A DNA stretch of 64,000 nucleotides, taken from NCBI GenBank assembly GCA_905182985.1, contig CAJJDN010000096.1, positions 1-64,000 of the forward strand, written 5' to 3'. Shown one piece after another: positions 48,612-60,800 of this stretch (position 1 is its first letter; each line of letters opens with the position of its first letter). The DNA is from Paramecium sonneborni. Lineage: Eukaryota; Ciliophora; Oligohymenophorea; Peniculida; Parameciidae. Below the pieces are notes generated by a model. It searched no databases. It saw only the letters and a list, made by a program, of their open reading frames with translations, and had not been told where the DNA came from. A program made the translations under genes and the position numbers.

Positions 48612-49839
48612 ATGAATATCAGTCTATATTACAAACATGGTTAGAGCCAAAATTATTTTTTTTCTCGACCTATCAACTAAATTTTAAGAAAAGAAAAACA
48701 TACAATCTATGCGAAAGTAGAAGATTACAAAATTTTAGACAGTTAAGAAGAATATCTAAAACAGTTCTATTATATGCCAAATTGCTAACTTTAACTAAAA
48801 TAATTAATACAGTATTATAAAGTATTCATATCTAATAACTTATAAGTTTAGTATTGATCATCCTATGTTATACTTTCTGGAATTAAAAGCTATTATATTA
48901 AAATATCTTAGTAGCAGATCATAGGTTGAATATCATTGGGCAATTAATTAAATTGAGAAGGAAGCTTAAAGAGAAGGTGGAATGAGTCCTAAAAAAAGTA
49001 AAAAGAAAAGTACTCCTTTGGTTAAATAAGAATTATCGTTTTTTTTGAAAGAATTAAATGATACTCAAAAATCTACTACAATATTATAATTGCTTAAAAA
49101 TGTTGAGGCTGATAGAGCCATAGAAAAAGATTGGTAAAAATAGTTTACATAATCTCTTATTGAATAAGATTTAACCAAAGCGATGTAATTTTCAACTTTT
49201 CTTTAATAAAAAGAACTTTAAAAACCAAAAGAATCTACTATCAAAGTAAATACAACTTCTAAAACTGTTTATTTAGGAAACATTAAAAAACAATAAAATT
49301 TATAAATAGGTACTCCTAGAAAAGCTAGCAATCTCATTTCTAATAATTTTAGTAATGGATGTAGTGTTCATAATGCTCAATCAATTGTTAATACACAAAT
49401 CTAAAATAGTTAGGTTAACTAATTAAATTAAAACAATGGATTACAAACTACTATATCTAATAATAAGATGGTTACTCAAAATTTCCATTTTTTCAATCAT
49501 AATTTAAATCATTAAACTTAAGCATCTAATTCATAAAATAATGTAAATCATAATTTCATCACTAAAACAAGTATTGTAAATAGTTCTAATGGTAATATTT
49601 TTAAACCTTAAACTATATATAAAATGCAACCTCTAAGATTAATGGAGGTGCCGAAATTGAAAATTAAACTGAATCATTAAGATCCTAAATCAGAAAGGAA
49701 ATATGATAGAGTTAGAGAAAATAGAATAGATTGTTTAACATAAAGAATAAAAACTTAATTAGATGAATCCAATACTGCTAGACTTAGTGTCAATCCAAAA
49801 ACTGTTGTAATCAAAAGAAGATAAAATTTTTAACATTGA
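48612..49839 (+). CDS. uncharacterised 400-residue protein
   Basis: One 25-nt intron (48822-48846) joins two exons in frame. The N-terminal part has I-Y-A-K-V-E-D-Y-K-I-L-D-S-Q-E-E-Y-L and Y-Y-M-P-N-C-Q-L, then I-D-H-P-M-L-Y-F-L-E-L-K-A-I. A lysine cluster P-K-K-S-K-K-K could be a nuclear localisation signal. The middle is helical and the last 200 residues are N/Q/S-rich and probably disordered, ending K-T-V-V-I-K-R-R. Other frames in exon 1 are also open, so the first 80 residues are slightly uncertain. No domain recognised. It is transcribed divergently from the Dpy-30 gene across 156 bp. Confidence 0.65.
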
Positions 49840-49897
49840 TTATTGATAAATTTTTTACTTGTTATTGATGTCTTTTTAAAATAATTTATTTAATTTT

Positions 49898-50775
49898 ATG
49901 CAATAAACATAACAAAATTTATAAACAACAGGTCCTTTAACTTAAAAACCATATAAGTAATTACCTAAAGATAATGAAAAACTAACTCTACTTGAGAAAT
50001 AAATGGGAGATTTAGCAAATGATTTTGAAGATATGAAGAGAAATAGAGAAGAAGCAAAAAAATAACTGGAAGCTAAATTTTTAGATGTTCATAGGTAATT
50101 ATTATTTATATTAATTAGGAAAATATAAAATACTAGAGAATTTATCACTTAAGAAGGTGAAAGAATAAATAATACATTAATTGCATATGATTCAAAATTT
50201 ACTTAAGTGTTAAATTAAACGAATTAGAAATTGTAAACATAACATGAAACATTTGCAAATTAAACAGATTAAAGAATAGTTGATGCTAATTCTTATCTTA
50301 GAGATCTAACATAAAAATTAGAAGAAGAAAAATAAGAAAGAATGAGATAATCTGATGAAAATCTTAGAGAAATTAGAAAATAATTAACTAGTATTATTCA
50401 TTACCAATCTTAGCTTTATTTGAGCATTATGAAACTGAAAAAAATACAAGAGTTGAAAGAGAAAAAGAGATATTAAGAAAATTAGATGATGAAGCATATT
50501 AACTTAATGAAAAATTAAGTAATGAAAAATCAGATAGAATTCTTTAAAGTAAAGAATTAAGAGATCACACTGATTAAGAAATATAAAGACAAAGAAAAAA
50601 TAATTAAGATTTTCATGTAAAAACAATTGATGAATTTAATCATGTTGCTTATAACTTGAAGGAAGAAATGAATCAAAGATTTAATTAATAAGGATAAATT
50701 ATTGACAATTTAAGCAGTGTTATTAAAACTATTTAAGACACATTAAAAATAATTGGAAAAGGTGTTAATGATTGA
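49898..50775 (+). CDS. SF-assemblin/beta-giardin family protein
   Basis: 276 residues with introns 50095-50118 (24 nt) and 50391-50413 (23 nt). After a short non-helical head with T-G-P-L-T-Q-K-P, the protein is a nearly continuous coiled coil. It includes L-L-E-K-Q-M-G-D-L-A-N-D-F-E, T-R-V-E-R-E-K-E-I-L-R-K-L-D and an end segment S-V-I-K-T-I-Q-D-T-L-K. Head plus rod length and the R-V-E-R-E block match striated-fibre assemblins, which form the striated rootlets (kinetodesmal fibres) attached to basal bodies. Paramecium encodes many paralogues, so this is one of a family. It converges on the next gene with 58 bp between stops. Confidence 0.82.
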
Positions 50776-50833
50776 TAATTAATATCATCATCATATTTCA
50801 TATATATATAAGACTACATTTATTCAATTAATG

Positions 50834-51943
50834 TCATAATTATTCTCTTGGATCAATTATTAAATATGGAACTAAACCTGCTCTAAATGTTGAAATTACT
50901 TATGGAAACTCTTCTGATCTTTTTATTTTTGGATTATCATTAAAATCTTAAGTTTGAAATGCTATAAATGGATTAATAGGGGCAGCAATACTAAAATAGT
51001 GACAATACAAGACTTTGCTTGGCCAAATTGCTATTGAATATTCTGTAAATTCCTTTAACGCTATTGGTTTACTTAACATCAATTCATAACAATCATGTAC
51101 TATATTCATTTTGCTATGTCGTAATGTGAATTTCTCTATATGAATTGGTTACTTTGTCAAATTTTTTTTATTATATATACCAAAATTAATAACTGCTGAT
51201 TTTTTTTGATAATTTTTAGTACTGCTTTTAAATAAACATGGCTATAAAAATCCTATGATTTTCAAATCTCTTAATGATGAAAATATACAACAAAACACTG
51301 TTGATGAACTCATCTTCCAAGCCCAATCTTATGTACTTAATTATTATAATCTTGCTACTTCAACTCTATCTAAATTTAGATTGGGTTGTTAAATTATTTA
51401 TTGAGTATCTTGTTAATTTGAATGAGCAACATTCATTTTAAATATTTTTGATTGTTTTGTTTTCTTTATGATATCTTATTATATTTAGGCCTAACTGAGT
51501 ATAATTGATTTAGAATGTTCTTTCCTTCTGGTATCAATTATATTAATTGGACTTTAATCTAAATCCTATCCTTTTAAAGTATTAATTATGTGCTGTAATC
51601 TATTTTTTATTTTCGCCTATAATGTATTTTAGATATTTGAGATTTCACTCAATCGTTTATCAAATTATTCTAAATTTTAAACACTTGCTTAAGGCTATTT
51701 TATTTATTAAAGATGCTAACTCAATTCATGTTCCATCTTTGTCATTAGATCATTTATTATTTATTTAAAACTTTAAAAGCATTAGACAAGTTCTTTTATG
51801 TTATAACCTTCTAATAAATTTTAAACTGGAGTTTTATCATGTTCATGTTCGCATTATGCACACAGACATCTATTCTCGCAATTTTGATCATTACAATAAT
51901 AAACAATATCTTGTTTATGATTCATACATTGAAATGATTTCAT
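50834..51943 (-). CDS. B-box-like zinc finger, coiled coil, PHR-like protein
   Basis: Single exon, 369 residues. The N-terminus C-M-N-H-K-Q-D-I-V-Y-Y-C then C-E-N-R-C-L-C-A-Q-C-E-H-E-H-D has the cysteine/histidine spacing of a B-box. A coiled coil spans about residues 55-190. The C-terminal 160 residues are beta-rich, with D-L-K-I-I-G-F, F-T-L-R-H-S-K, M-L-S-K-P-I-A-L and F-T-E-Y-S-I-A-I-W-P, resembling the PHR beta-sandwich of MYCBP2/BTBD proteins. The PHR call is tentative. No RING is visible. The overall layout resembles TRIM-type proteins. Function presumably protein recognition. Confidence 0.7.
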
Positions 51944-52823
51944 TTCTATTTAATTAATATTAATATTAAAAAAAAAAGTTTTTATTAATTTAAAATTAGT
52001 TACTAGATTTATTAAATACAATTATAATTATTCTTTTAAATGATTAAGATAATTCAAAAATTACCATTAAAAAGCTAATTAGAACTGAATTTAAATAAAT
52101 ATAATACAAAATTCTAATCTTTTTATTTGTCAAAATATTATTTAAATTCTAAAGGGAATTAAATTAAATTTATAAAAATTATTGTAATAAGATTTTTTAT
52201 TGTAGTTATAAATCATAGCAAATATTGAAATTAAAAAAAAATTAAGATCATAACCTATTTCTTTTTCTTCTTTTTATGAATTTTAAAATATTTTCTTTAT
52301 TTGAATATATAATTATGTCTAATTTGTCTATGAAATAATTAAATAAAAAAACTCTTTTCATCAAACTAATTATATATTTAACCAATAATAACCATCCAAA
52401 AATATCATTCAAATATGTTGTTTCAATATCTTTTAATATAAATTTAATTATATAAACTTAAGATAAATTGCGCAAAATATCAGTATTAAATCTAGATATA
52501 AGGGAGTTTCTGATTAAAAACTTTGACTGTTGAGACAAAGCGATTATATATTAAATGAATTTTTAATAGAAATCAACGTGAAATCTTGGGTATAAACAAA
52601 ATAATAGATTTAGTGAGGCAACCATTAATTTAACAAAGATTACATCAACTTTTTGATTCTAATTAAGTTTAAATGATAATATTAACTTTTATTTCCACTA
52701 GATAAAGAGGTTCAATCATATAAAGATGGAATAATAAATTGATTTATATTTCACGAATTTCATTCAATTTTTTATAATTTATTTTTATATTACAAAAATT
52801 TAATATAATATAAATTATTAAAG
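51944..52823. other. gene-poor stretch
   Basis: 880 bp of AT-rich DNA between divergently placed genes. No supportable frame or RNA gene seen. Confidence 0.45.
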
Positions 52824-54380
52824 ATGGAACAGTTAGTTTCTTTACTTCAAAAAAAGTAACTTTAAAAAGAAGAGAGATTAAAATCTCTGATTAAAATAAT
52901 AGATAAAAGAATTGTTCAAAAATTGTACAATTTGAGAAATTAAGCTTATTTCAAAATTAAAAACTTCAAAATAGCTAATCGAAACAATATCAAATTACTT
53001 TCTGAAAAAGATGATGAAAAAAGTACAGTTTAAATAAACACTTCAAATACAAATCAATTTAGAGAAGCTTTATATTAATTGCAAAATTACAATCTTGTGC
53101 AATTAGAAATATTAAAAAAAGAAACTTTATGCAGAATGATTTAGATTTTGTAAAAAAGTATAAATCATAATTATCGACATCTACTAATAAAACTTATTAA
53201 TAAAAAATCAAAAAAAATAATTCCATTTTTGAAAGTTTTTGCTTACAGATTCAATTATCAATCAAGGTTTCTTAAAATATTACAAAAATTTTAGATAAAC
53301 AGAGAAACTTAATTAAAAAAAGAAATGAAAAAATAGGAAGCTATTTCTAAATTTGTGATGGCTTTAGAAAATAAAAAATTACATTGTTTTTGTTATTGGA
53401 AAAGAAAATTTGAAATTAATTAAAATGAGTAATCTTAAAATGATATTAAAAAGTAAAATGAATTAATATAACTAACATTTTAAGTTGTTGCCATGGTAAC
53501 TAAATTAAAATTTAAAGTTCTATCTAATGCTTTCATAGAATTAAAAATAAATAAACAAAAAAATGCATAAAAAATAGTAATTTTATTTAATTTTAAAATC
53601 ATATTAAAAAGGTTGATGCTAAAAAACCTTTCTTTTTCCTATTATAAAATTGTTTGTTATAATCGCAATAATTAGGGATCACAATGTGTAAATGTCGACA
53701 TAATAAAAAATTTAGTAATTTCAATATAATATATAGTCTGTTATTTCAAGCAAATTAAATTCAGCTTTGAATCAAGCACATCAGAAATATCTGAGAAAAA
53801 GAAGAAACTTGATTATTTACAAATATTTATCTAAGATTAATATGAATGAAGATTAAATGACAAATAAGTGTTTTACAAAATGGAAAAGAATTTTAAATTA
53901 ATTTAATTTTTAAATGAGAATAAAAATTGTTTAATAAAGTAAAGAACTTGAAGAAGATCAATAATTATTAGTTTAGTAATACAAATAACTATCTGTTGAA
54001 AATTCTGAATTACAATAAAAGTATTAGTAAGTATAAACATATTTTCATACTCCAACTGATTTGTCAGTAAAGAAATCAGAAACTAAATAAAATTAATAAA
54101 TAATATAAGGACAATAATAAGTATTTTAATTGTAGTCATAACAATAAGAGGCATTTTGGGATGAAGACTTAATGTAAAACGAAGATTATTCTCCAGAGTT
54201 CGTAGAAAATATAGAAAATTAAAATGTTGAATTAAAATATAAAATTGAAGAATAATAAGCTAAACGTAATATGTATCTTGAAGAATTTTAAAGTAGAAAA
54301 TAAGTAATATTTTTAAATTGATATTATAGGAATTATTACAATAAATTGCTCTAAAGAAATAAATATAAAAAATTAAATGA
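52824..54380 (+). CDS. Sfi1-like coiled-coil protein (centrin-binding repeats?)
   Basis: About 500 residues. Introns 53715-53736 (22 nt) and 54304-54329 (26 nt) are required, and a 24-nt intron at 53652-53675 is likely. The protein is very basic and helical, with recurring aromatic-W/F-basic patterns such as C-F-C-Y-W-K-R-K-F-E, K-C-F-T-K-W-K-R-I-L, F-L-K-V-F-A-Y-R-F and V-L-S-N-A-F-I-E-L-K. These resemble the degenerate F-x2-W-K/R repeats of Sfi1, which bind centrin along a helix at centrosomes or basal bodies and in the Paramecium infraciliary lattice. Spacing is irregular, so the assignment is tentative. The C-terminal third is Q/E-rich coiled coil. Confidence 0.55.
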
Positions 54381-54709
54381 AAATTTTGTGATTCATATTG
54401 ATCTATAATTTTACTTAAATGATAATTAATCTCAAACCTAATTAATTAATATATATTATTATTAGCTTAAAGAATACTTAAGTATATTGATTATTTTTAC
54501 TTTATATTACGAAATTTAATCATAATTTCATCAATCTATGGAGATGATTTAAAAGTTTTTCAATCGTAGCATACAATATATTTTAGAAATAAGTCTTGTC
54601 AAATGTTAAAAAAAAGTAAATTTAGATTTAGTATCAAAGTTAGATTAAGTGTTAAAAATATAAAATTATAAAAATTAATAAAATAAGTTAAAGTATTCAA
54701 TTTACATTG
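54381..54709. other. intergenic, nothing recognised
   Basis: 329 bp AT-rich spacer with no supported feature. Confidence 0.4.
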
Positions 54710-55018
54710 ATGAATAAATCTTCAAAATAACTTAATTATAATAAAGTAAATTAAGGTCTTTAATTTTTATTTGCTCTTTCTTCTACTTATCAAGATTAAT
54801 ATATTTATGCTATTAAGGATATTTAAGAAATTTCTATAAAATGGTAATCCTATATTTATTTAGAAATCTTATCTTGTTACTATTATTAATTATATATTTA
54901 ATTTTATACCCTAAAACACTTATAAGATTCTGATTTATTTATTTTCATCAGAAATTATTTATTTGAAAAGATAAAAATCTAAATCTTAGAAATATTTTAG
55001 AACTTTTGTGCCATTTGA
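54710..55018 (+). CDS. uncharacterised 102-residue protein
   Basis: Single exon with 14 or more TAA/TAG glutamine codons, ending at TGA. Segments include F-A-L-S-S-T-Y-Q-D-Q-Y-I-Y-A-I-K-D-I and I-F-I-R-N-Y-L-F-E-K-I-K-I. Tyrosine-rich, mostly helical by eye. No family recognised. Its length and composition make chance openness possible. Confidence 0.4.
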
Positions 55019-55261
55019 GATAAAATGAATAAATTCTGATTTACTTTTCTGTTATTTTTAAGAAATATTAGAAAATAGAATAATATACTAAAAATTGATT
55101 CTTCACTGATAAAATTTTGATAATGAATTAGAATAAAAACTCACTGTAAGGATTTTAATTTCTTCATTTGATAATTAAACTTAATAATATATATTAAAAA
55201 TTGACTATTATAATTATGAATACACTTCAATATCATTAATCTTAATAAGTTGATTAATGAT

Positions 55262-56788
55262 TCAAATTACTTTAGTAGAACTGATACTTTGATAAATGCT
55301 ATTTTTGACATTAATCTTAAAATTTCGATTTCTTTATTTAGATTGAGTTTTAGCACTATTTCCTCCAGAATTGCATGATTTTGGAGAAGGAAATAGCTGG
55401 CTATCTTAACTTCTTACTCTATTTGGTAAATGTAAAGTATTTAAACCAATACTTTTAAATTTAGGATTTTTAGGAATTGGTGGAGAATTAGATGGAGTCT
55501 AATAAATTGAAGTACTTCTAGGACTATAACTAGAAACTGTTTAATCTTAATGAAGTCTTTTTCTTTTAATTTTAATTGTCACTCTGTTAAATTTCTTAAA
55601 GAGTACATTAAATTTGGCATCATTAATTGAACATCTTTTTTGAGGATCAGCTTCTAACATTTATTACAACAGAGCTTTTACTGATGGTGATACATTGATT
55701 TCTGAAAAATCAATAATTCCTAATTAATTTTTAATTAATGTTTCTTCATAATCTTCCACTATAAAAGGTGATTTTCCCAAGTTCAACATTTAATAAAAGA
55801 TCAGTCCGGCACTATAAGAATCGATTTTATAATCATATGGTTAATCATTAAGAATTTCTGGTGCCATATTACCTGGAGTTCCACATCTTTAATATTAATA
55901 TTACCCTTCTGAGTTATAATAATCAGCTAAACCAAAATCAGAAATTAAGATATCCTCTAAATTTGGTTTACGAAATAAAATATTTTCAGGTTTAATATCT
56001 CTATGTATAATTCCTTTCTAATGAATATTTGATAATGCATCAATTATTTTATACATTCCTTTTAAAATTTCCTCTTCTGAAAATGACGTCTTTGTTATTA
56101 TATCATCTAAACTTCCATATGCAAAGAGTTCTGTTATAATAAATATATATTTTTAAGTTTCGAAAGTTTCTAAAAGTTATATAACATTTGGATGATCCAT
56201 TTTTCTCAGTATGTCTATTTCTTTTAGAATGCATTCTGAATCAAACTTATCAGATGATTTATCATAAATTTTGGCTGCAAACTCTTTGCTATCACTCTTT
56301 CGAATAACTTTATATACCTATTTGATATTTCTAAAATTTAAATACATCAGCATAACTTCCACATCCAATTTTATTATTGATAATATATGATTCATTGATT
56401 TTTTTTTGAATACAAAATTTCTTTAAATCCTTAAACCATGCATCAACGTATCCATAGAATTGAATGCTTTATTGATTTTTCGTTATTCTCAAACCTTAAC
56501 CTACATGTTGAATCTAGATTATCTCAATTATTGAATTGTTGACATCACACCATTAATACAGACCCTAGAATTAATTGAAATTAGGGATACATTTTTTTTT
56601 TGTTTTCTAATTATTGAACCAGCTTTTTAGAGAGGTTTGTTTAGATAAGTTTGTTTTTTATTCGAGAAAAAGAGAAAATAATCTTCTTTGAAATTTTCTT
56701 TTGTTATTTAAACATCACTTTCATTCCAAAATTGAGAATTTGGACAAGTAAAAATTGAACTAGTAATCTAAAATGGTTTTGATTTCAT
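55262..56788 (-). CDS. serine/threonine protein kinase with PH-like N-terminus
   Basis: About 480 residues with introns 56686-56713 (28 nt, less certain), 56523-56550 (28) and 56318-56345 (28). A start at 56724 without the first intron is the alternative. The first 120 residues look PH-like: [10 protein letters not shown], then [12 protein letters not shown]. Kinase motifs are [64 protein letters not shown] and D-P-Q-K-R-C-S. It is catalytically complete and probably a CAMK/ULK-like member. The last 110 residues are serine/proline rich. Confidence 0.88.
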
Positions 56789-57450
56789 TTATTTTATAAT
56801 TAATCTTCAAAAAATATTTAATTTATGTTTATAACAAAGAAATAATATTCTTATTTTTAATAGTAAATCAAAATTTTTATCAATTAAATAACAATGTATT
56901 GACTCATAAAATCTGTTGATTGAAATTTTTTTATTGATTTAAAACGAAAGAAAAATAAATTAAATACTTGAAAATTTGATTCTATAAATTTCTAATATTT
57001 TAAACATAATTGATTAATTAAAATGATTTTAATTTCAAAACAATTTATCATTTATGTTTTATATCTAAAATACTATTACTTATAGGCTTTTTACTTTTTA
57101 AATGTGTTCATTAAATTTTCAGTATTATTTTGAAACTACATTATATTTGAATAATGAACTATTAATTTTCATTTTTTTCAATTAATTCATTATTCCATGA
57201 ATATATTACTCATCACTCTTTTTAAATGATATTATATTTAACTAATTTCTGAAGTTGCAAGTTTTATAAATAAAGAATTTGTATTTTGGAGGAAATAAAT
57301 TTGTTCTGAGATATTCTACATCATAAGGTTCCATTAATAATTTGGATGGTGTTTTTTTAAATAGAAAGTTGAGTCTTTTCTTAACTTTAATTTTATTAAT
57401 ATATTATCAGTCATATTTTAATAATGGATTAACTATAAAAATTAGATTGA
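56789..57450. other. intergenic, nothing recognised
   Basis: About 660 bp between the kinase (minus) and a small plus-strand gene. Probably holds promoters. No motif recognised. Confidence 0.4.
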
Positions 57451-57648
57451 ATGAACTTGTATAAACTTTTAAATGAGTAAGAATAAATAAACTAAGGTGT
57501 ATTAGAAAGGTTAATGAGGTAACAAGGGGATGAATTAAAACCGGAGAGGAGTGAGGGTATTAAATTAATGAGAATGAAGGAATAAAAAGTGAGTATAAGA
57601 AATAAGTAATTAGTTGAGAAAAAGAGAATTTAAAAAGTGAAGGGTTGA
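57451..57648 (+). CDS. small basic protein, 65 residues
   Basis: Starts M-N-L-Y-K-L-L-N-E-Q-E-Q, continues V-L-E-R-L-M-R-Q-Q-G-D-E-L-K and ends in K/R-rich sequence at TGA. A 25-nt GTG...TAG intron (57589-57613) would shorten the tail. It lies 150 bp upstream of MCM2 on the same strand. The composition is coding-like. No family recognised. Confidence 0.45.
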
Positions 57649-57800
57649 GTATGAAAAATAAATAAAAATAAGATAGAATGTAGTAATTTTTAATAGTAAA
57701 ATAATTGTTATATAATTGCGCCAAAAATAGGTAGTGCGGGAATATTTATAATTGGAATGGTTTTGAAATGAATTGATAATAAATAAAGTAATAAAAGTGA

Positions 57801-60800
57801 ATGAGTAGAAGAAGGTAATAATAGGAAGAAGAGAAAAAAGGAGGTTCAGATGAAGAGGCATAAGAGGAATAATTGGGAGTATAATCTTCAGAAGGTACTC
57901 CAGAGGAAGAAGAATCAGGGGAAGATTTAATTAATGATTAAATGATGAATGATTATTAACCTATACCTGAATTAGATAGATATGAATCAGAGGGAATAAA
58001 TGATGAAGAGGTTGATGGAAATATGAATTATGAATAAAGGAGATAAGCAGAATTAGAGATTAATAGGAGAAGAAGAATTGATATGGAAGATAGAAGAATA
58101 CCTGGTGCTATTTAAGATTTGAGTGATTCTGAAGAGATTTCATATTAAATTGATGGTCGACTTTATATAAATGATCCATTAGAAGAAGAGGATACAGATG
58201 TTGTTGAAGAAGAAAGATATTTAAATATTGAAGAATGTAGAGGCAAATTAAATGAATGGATTAAAGATGATAGAACAAGTATTAATCATATTTAAATTTA
58301 GAGGCTTGGATTAAAAGAGCTTTTAGAAAGATTTTAAATGAATGCAAAAAAGGTACTGATTAAGAACCATTTTATATATAATTGATTAAAGAAATGTGTA
58401 AAGCAAATAAATAATCACTTGAAGTATTATATCCAGATTTAGTATCTGCTAATGCTACAATAGCATTATGGGTAGCAGAAGAACCTAAAATTATTTTACC
58501 TCATCTTAATGAAGCTGCAAGAATTGAAGTCAATAAAAGATTCAGTCATTATCATAATATTCATTAAGAAATTTTTGTTAGAATTACTAATCTTCCAGTT
58601 ATTGATATTATTAGAGAATTAAGATTTAAACATTTAGATAAATTTATTCGTGTTATTGGTGTTGTTACTAGAAGAAGTGCTGTCTATTCTTAATTGAAAG
58701 AAATAACTTATGTTTGTGTTAAATGTGGAATGAAAAAGGGACCATTTTATTTAGAAAATAATGATAGCATATAATTAGGCGTTTGTATTCAATGTTAAAG
58801 TAGTGGTCCTTTTGAAAAATTATATAATCAATTGGTCTATAGAAATTTTTAACGATTAACTCTATAAGAATCACCAGGTTAAGTTCCTGCAGGAAGAGTA
58901 CCCAGATAAAAAGAAGTTATTGTTTTAGGAGATTAAATTGATATAGCTAGACCTGGAGATGAAATTGAAGTTACTGGAATCTATACTTAAAGATATGATT
59001 ATGCTCTTAATGTTAAACATGGTTTCCCTTTATATTCTACTATTATTGAAAGCAATTATATTAAAAGAAAAGATGATAGTGAATCTTTGAATATTGATAA
59101 AAAAATCAAAGATGAAATCTTGAAATTATCTTAAAACCCTAAAATTGATAAACTTATCTATAATTCAGTTGCTCCATCTATTTATGGTCATTAACATGTT
59201 AAAATGGCTATTGCATTGGCTATGTTTGGAGGAGAATCGAAAGACATTCAAGGTAAACATAGAATAAGAGGAGATATTAATGTTTTGGTATTAGGAGATC
59301 CTGGTACTGCTAAATCTTAATTCTTAAAAAATGTTTAAAAGACATTCTATAGATCAATCTATACAACAGGAAAAGGAGCATCTGCTGTTGGTCTCACTGC
59401 TTCTGTTTAAAGAGATTATTCAACTAATGAATGGAGTATCTCAGGAGGTGCTTTAGTCTTGGCTGATAAAGGAATTTGTTTAATTGATGAATTTGATAAA
59501 ATGAATGAACATGATAGAACCTCTATTCATGAAGCTATGGAATAACAAAGTATTTCAATCTCTAAAGCTGGTATTGTTACTACTCTCTAAGCCAGATGTA
59601 GTGTTATTGCAGCTGCNNNNNNNNNNNNNNNNNNNNGCATTATGGGTAGCAGAAGAACCTAAAATTATTTTACCTCATCTTAATGAAGCTGCAAGAATTG
59701 AAGTCAATAAAAGATTCAGTCATTATCATAATATTCATTAAGAAATTTTTGTTAGAATTACTAATCTTCCAGTTATTGATATTATTAGAGAATTAAGATT
59801 TAAACATTTAGATAAATTTATTCGTGTTATTGGTGTTGTTACTAGAAGAAGTGCTGTCTATTCTTAATTGAAAGAAATAACTTATGTTTGTGTTAAATGT
59901 GGAATGAAAAAGGGACCATTTTATTTAGAAAATAATGATAGCATATAATTAGGCGTTTGTATTCAATGTTAAAGTAGTGGTCCTTTTGAAAAATTATATA
60001 ATCAATTGGTCTATAGAAATTTTTAACGATTAACTCTATAAGAATCACCAGGTTAAGTTCCTGCAGGAAGAGTACCCAGATAAAAAGAAGTTATTGTTTT
60101 AGGAGATTAAATTGATATAGCTAGACCTGGAGATGAAATTGAAGTTACTGGAATCTATACTTAAAGATATGATTATGCTCTTAATGTTAAACATGGTTTC
60201 CCTTTATATTCTACTATTATTGAAAGCAATTATATTAAAAGAAAAGATGATAGTGAATCTTTGAATATTGATAAAAAAATCAAAGATGAAATCTTGAAAT
60301 TATCTTAAAACCCTAAAATTGATAAACTTATCTATAATTCAGTTGCTCCATCTATTTATGGTCATTAACATGTTAAAATGGCTATTGCATTGGCTATGTT
60401 TGGAGGAGAATCGAAAGACATTCAAGGTAAACATAGAATAAGAGGAGATATTAATGTTTTGGTATTAGGAGATCCTGGTACTGCTAAATCTTAATTCTTA
60501 AAAAATGTTTAAAAGACATTCTATAGATCAATCTATACAACAGGAAAAGGAGCATCTGCTGTTGGTCTCACTGCTTCTGTTTAAAGAGATTATTCAACTA
60601 ATGAATGGAGTATCTCAGGAGGAGCTTTAGTCTTGGCTGATAAAGGAATTTGTTTAATTGATGAATTTGATAAAATGAATGAACATGATAGAACTTCTAT
60701 TCATGAAGCTATGGAATAACAAAGTATTTCAATCTCTAAAGCTGGTATTGTCACTACTCTCTAAGCCAGATGTAGTGTTATTGCAGCTGCCAATCCAGTT

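Noticed and set aside
57610..57861. 83-residue minus-strand ORF upstream of MCM2
   Set aside because: It overlaps the MCM2 start and a small plus-strand gene. Composition is that of an antisense shadow.
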